7,888 nt of DNA from a bacterium (lineage in GTDB: Bacteria; Cyanobacteriota; Vampirovibrionia; Gastranaerophilales; Gastranaerophilaceae), in contig JAKSUP010000052.1 of the NCBI GenBank assembly GCA_024408905.1, positions 1 through 7,888 on the forward strand. Direction: 5' to 3'. The notes beneath the pieces were generated by a model, which saw nothing but the letters and a program-made list of their open reading frames with translations, ran no database searches and had not been told where the DNA came from. Below, piece after piece: positions 6,529 through 7,888 of the stretch; the first letter of the stretch is position 1, and every line of letters starts with the position of its first letter. The position numbers were made by a program, and so were the translations under genes.

Positions 6529-7086
6529 ATGATTAAAACTTTTTCTCCGTATATGTTAAAGACATTTGAACTTTGTCCAAAGAAGTTTGAATTTCAATAT
6601 GTTAAAAATATTTCCATGCCTGTTGATGATGAAGTTTTTGAAACCGGTAAGAATATCCATGCTTTAGCTTCGTATTTTTTACAAAAAGAGGATATTTCAA
6701 ATATGGAAATGTCACTTTCTGATAAAGAAAAACAGTTGTGGGAGTACCTTAAAAACATAAAATACTTTACTTATAAAACTGTTGCTACGGAATACAATTT
6801 GACCGTAAAAATTGGTGAGCAATTTTTTGGTGGTCGTCTGGATGCTTTAGTTGAAAATGAAGAACATTTATATATATTAGATTATAAAACAGGTTCTGCA
6901 CCAAAGAATGCAAAATATGATTACCAAACAATGATATATCTGTTAGCTGTAAGTGAGTTTTATAAGACAAATGATATAAATTTTGTTTATATAGATTTAA
7001 AAAATAAAGATGAAGTTTGTGTTGATTTGAAAACTGAGTCGAAAGAAAAACTTTTAAATGATATAAAAAAAAATCAATTCAAATGA
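6529..7086 (+). CDS. PD-(D/E)XK (RecB/Cas4-like) nuclease, C-terminus cut by an apparent frameshift
   Basis: RecB-type nuclease domain that uses a divalent metal to cut DNA. Visible motifs: N-terminal SPYMLKTFELCPKKFEFQYV (6-25) with Cys16, a His in GKNIHALASYF (His44), GGRLDAL (Asp105), ILDYKTG (Asp118, Lys120), and YQTMIYLLA (Gln133, Tyr137). The start at 6529 is one base past the kinase stop; an in-frame ATG at 6469 would overlap the kinase by 59 bases and was rejected. The frame as written ends after 185 residues, four codons past an A9 tract (7065-7073). Removing one A gives a 205-residue protein ending at 7147 with ECICEYKKICY, which supplies three C-terminal Cys. With Cys16 this resembles the four-Cys iron-sulfur site of Cas4/AddB nucleases. 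No cas genes are near, so a repair or nucleic-acid processing role is likelier than CRISPR adaptation. Confidence 0.85.
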   Translation: MIKTFSPYMLKTFELCPKKFEFQYVKNISMPVDDEVFETGKNIHALASYFLQKEDISNMEMSLSDKEKQLWEYLKNIKYFTYKTVATEYNLTVKIGEQFFGGRLDALVENEEHLYILDYKTGSAPKNAKYDYQTMIYLLAVSEFYKTNDINFVYIDLKNKDEVCVDLKTESKEKLLNDIKKNQFK

Positions 7087-7147
7087 TTTATACTTGAATA
7101 ACAAACGGCAAGAATGTATATGCGAATACAAAAAGATTTGTTATTGA
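7065..7147 (+). other. Out-of-frame C-terminal tail of the nuclease after an A9 tract (frameshift site)
   Basis: The A run 7065-7073 is followed in the +1 frame by 24 codons ending at TGA 7145-7147, with Cys at 7115, 7121 and 7139 in a C-x-C-x5-C pattern and the family-like words ECICEYKKICY. The tail ends 12 bases before the next ATG. Joining needs loss of one A (A8), or slippage at the tract. Confidence 0.75.
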
Positions 7148-7153
7148 TATAAT
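7145..7153 (+). promoter_or_regulatory. Extended -10 element before the TatD gene (possible leaderless start)
   Basis: TGATATAAT is a perfect TGnTATAAT extended -10. The ATG at 7160 falls where transcription would begin, and no Shine-Dalgarno precedes it, so a leaderless transcript is possible. No -35 match is seen, which extended -10 promoters can do without. It could be chance in AT-rich DNA, with translation instead coupled to the upstream gene. Confidence 0.35.
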
Positions 7154-7159
7154 TGTTTT

Positions 7160-7642
7160 ATGAAAAATTATTTAGTAGATACACACGCGCATATTGATAT
7201 GCTGAATGATGAGCCGAATGTCATTCTTGAAGAAATGGCAGAATATGGTGTAAAAAAAGCTATTATACCTGCTGTTGAAGAAAAAACGTCCGACATTGTA
7301 ATAAAAATAGCAGAAGAAAATGAAAATATTTATTCAATGGTTGGTTTATTCCCGTCAGAAGCAAAGACTTGGAATGAAGGGGTAAAGTGCAATATTTTAA
7401 ACAGGGCCAAAAGTTCAAAAGTTGTAGCTGTTGGAGAAATAGGTTTAGATTATTATTGGGATAAAAGTTTTAATGATTTGCAAAAAGAAGTTTTTGTTGA
7501 ACAAATAAAGATTGCAAATTTCCTTAACTTACCGATAGTTGTGCATGATAGAGAAGCGCACAAAGATACTTTTGATATTTTAAAAGAATATAATCTTCTA
7601 AGGTTTTATTTCATTGTTTTTCCGGTAGCGTGGAATTTATGA
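7160..7642 (+). CDS. TatD-family metal-dependent hydrolase, N-terminal part (frame broken after about residue 145)
   Basis: TatD-family enzymes are TIM-barrel metallohydrolases with DNase or exonuclease activity in characterised members. Seen in this frame: VDTHAHID (6-13) with metal ligands His9 and His11, VGEIGLDYYW (91-100) with Glu93, and LPIVVHDREAHKDTFDIL (124-141) with His129. After KEYN (142-145) the frame reads unrelated residues to a TGA at 7640-7642, while the expected continuation lies in the -1 frame from 7594. The family usually has GxHP near residue 62; here it is VGLFP, with Phe for His. No ribosome site is seen before the ATG at 7160, though an upstream one may not be needed if the gene is leaderless or coupled to the nuclease. 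Paralogues TatD, YcfH and YjjV cannot be separated here. Confidence 0.85.
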   Translation: MKNYLVDTHAHIDMLNDEPNVILEEMAEYGVKKAIIPAVEEKTSDIVIKIAEENENIYSMVGLFPSEAKTWNEGVKCNILNRAKSSKVVAVGEIGLDYYWDKSFNDLQKEVFVEQIKIANFLNLPIVVHDREAHKDTFDILKEYNLLRFYFIVFPVAWNL

Positions 7643-7888
7643 GAGAATGTGTAAGAGAGGGATGGCTTATTGCTCTTGGTGGTGTTGTAACTTTTAAAAA
7701 TGCAGTAAAGATGAAAGAGGTTGCAAAAGAAGTTCCGTTAGAGAATCTCGTTTTAGAAACAGATTCTCCGTACTTAACACCCGTTCCATATCGTGGAAAA
7801 CCTAATAAACCTGCTTATGTCAAATATGTTGCTGAAGAAATTGCTAAAATAAGAAATATGGACTCGAGTGAATTAATTAATGTAACAA
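7594..7888 (+). pseudogene. TatD-family hydrolase, C-terminal part in the shifted frame, running off the window
   Basis: In the frame starting at 7594 (an in-frame stop at 7591 precedes it) the sequence reads SSKVLFHCFSGSVEF, then EGWLIALGGVVTF, LVLETDSPYLTPVPYRG and KPAYVKYVAEEIA without a stop to the window edge. HCFSG supplies a metal-binding His and ETDSP the catalytic/metal Asp of TatD enzymes, so this is the missing half of the gene at 7160. A single-base loss around 7594-7600 explains the break. Conserved motifs remain intact on both sides, which favours a very recent mutation or a sequencing error over old decay. Confidence 0.85.

Noticed and set aside
6529..7147. The nuclease as Cas4 of a CRISPR system
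   Set aside because: There is no repeat array and no other cas gene in the window, and kinase and TatD neighbours do not suggest it. Only the fold and Cys pattern are shared.

Overview
The window is AT-rich, uses standard stop codons (TAA, TAG and TGA all end genes) and carries good Shine-Dalgarno sites. The flagellin, the helix-rich membrane-anchored protein at the left edge and the low-GC codon use suggest a gut bacterium of the Gastranaerophilales/Melainabacteria (Vampirovibrionia) type. That placement is pattern recognition, not a phylogeny. No mobile element, CRISPR array, tRNA or rRNA was seen.

Left block, + strand (1-2896): an unrecognised helical protein, whose start lies outside the window and which has one C-terminal membrane segment, overlaps by one base (TAATG) a complete cytoplasmic GH13 glucan enzyme with some GlgE-like sequence features. 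A strong hairpin terminator ends the unit and probably also serves the opposite strand.

Middle block, - strand (2918-5214), read right to left: a flagellin with its own terminator, then the enoyl-ACP reductase FabI, then a 52-residue orphan protein with its own promoter and a palindrome over its -35 region. These look like three separate transcription units.

A 257-bp divergent spacer (5215-5471) separates flagellin from the right-hand block. It is dense in symmetric DNA: a perfect 20-bp palindrome, a 12-bp direct repeat with a 22-bp period, an imperfect inverted repeat, and a small hairpin beside the flagellin Shine-Dalgarno.

Right block, + strand (5472-7888): a PfkB-family sugar/nucleoside kinase, a RecB/Cas4-like PD-(D/E)XK nuclease one base downstream, and a TatD-family metal-dependent hydrolase running off the right edge. 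Both of the last two reading frames are broken. The nuclease has one A too many in an A9 tract; removing it restores a C-terminal Cys-x-Cys-x5-Cys tail that, with an N-terminal Cys, looks like the iron-sulfur ligand set of this nuclease family. TatD lacks one base near 7594-7600, and its HCFSG and ETDSPYLTP motifs continue in another frame. Whether these are assembly errors, phase-variable or slippery sites, or real decay is the main question here. I saw no convincing multi-gene new system; the most interesting points are the hidden nuclease tail, the palindromic divergent control region, the cysteine-bearing flagellin and the orphan small gene.
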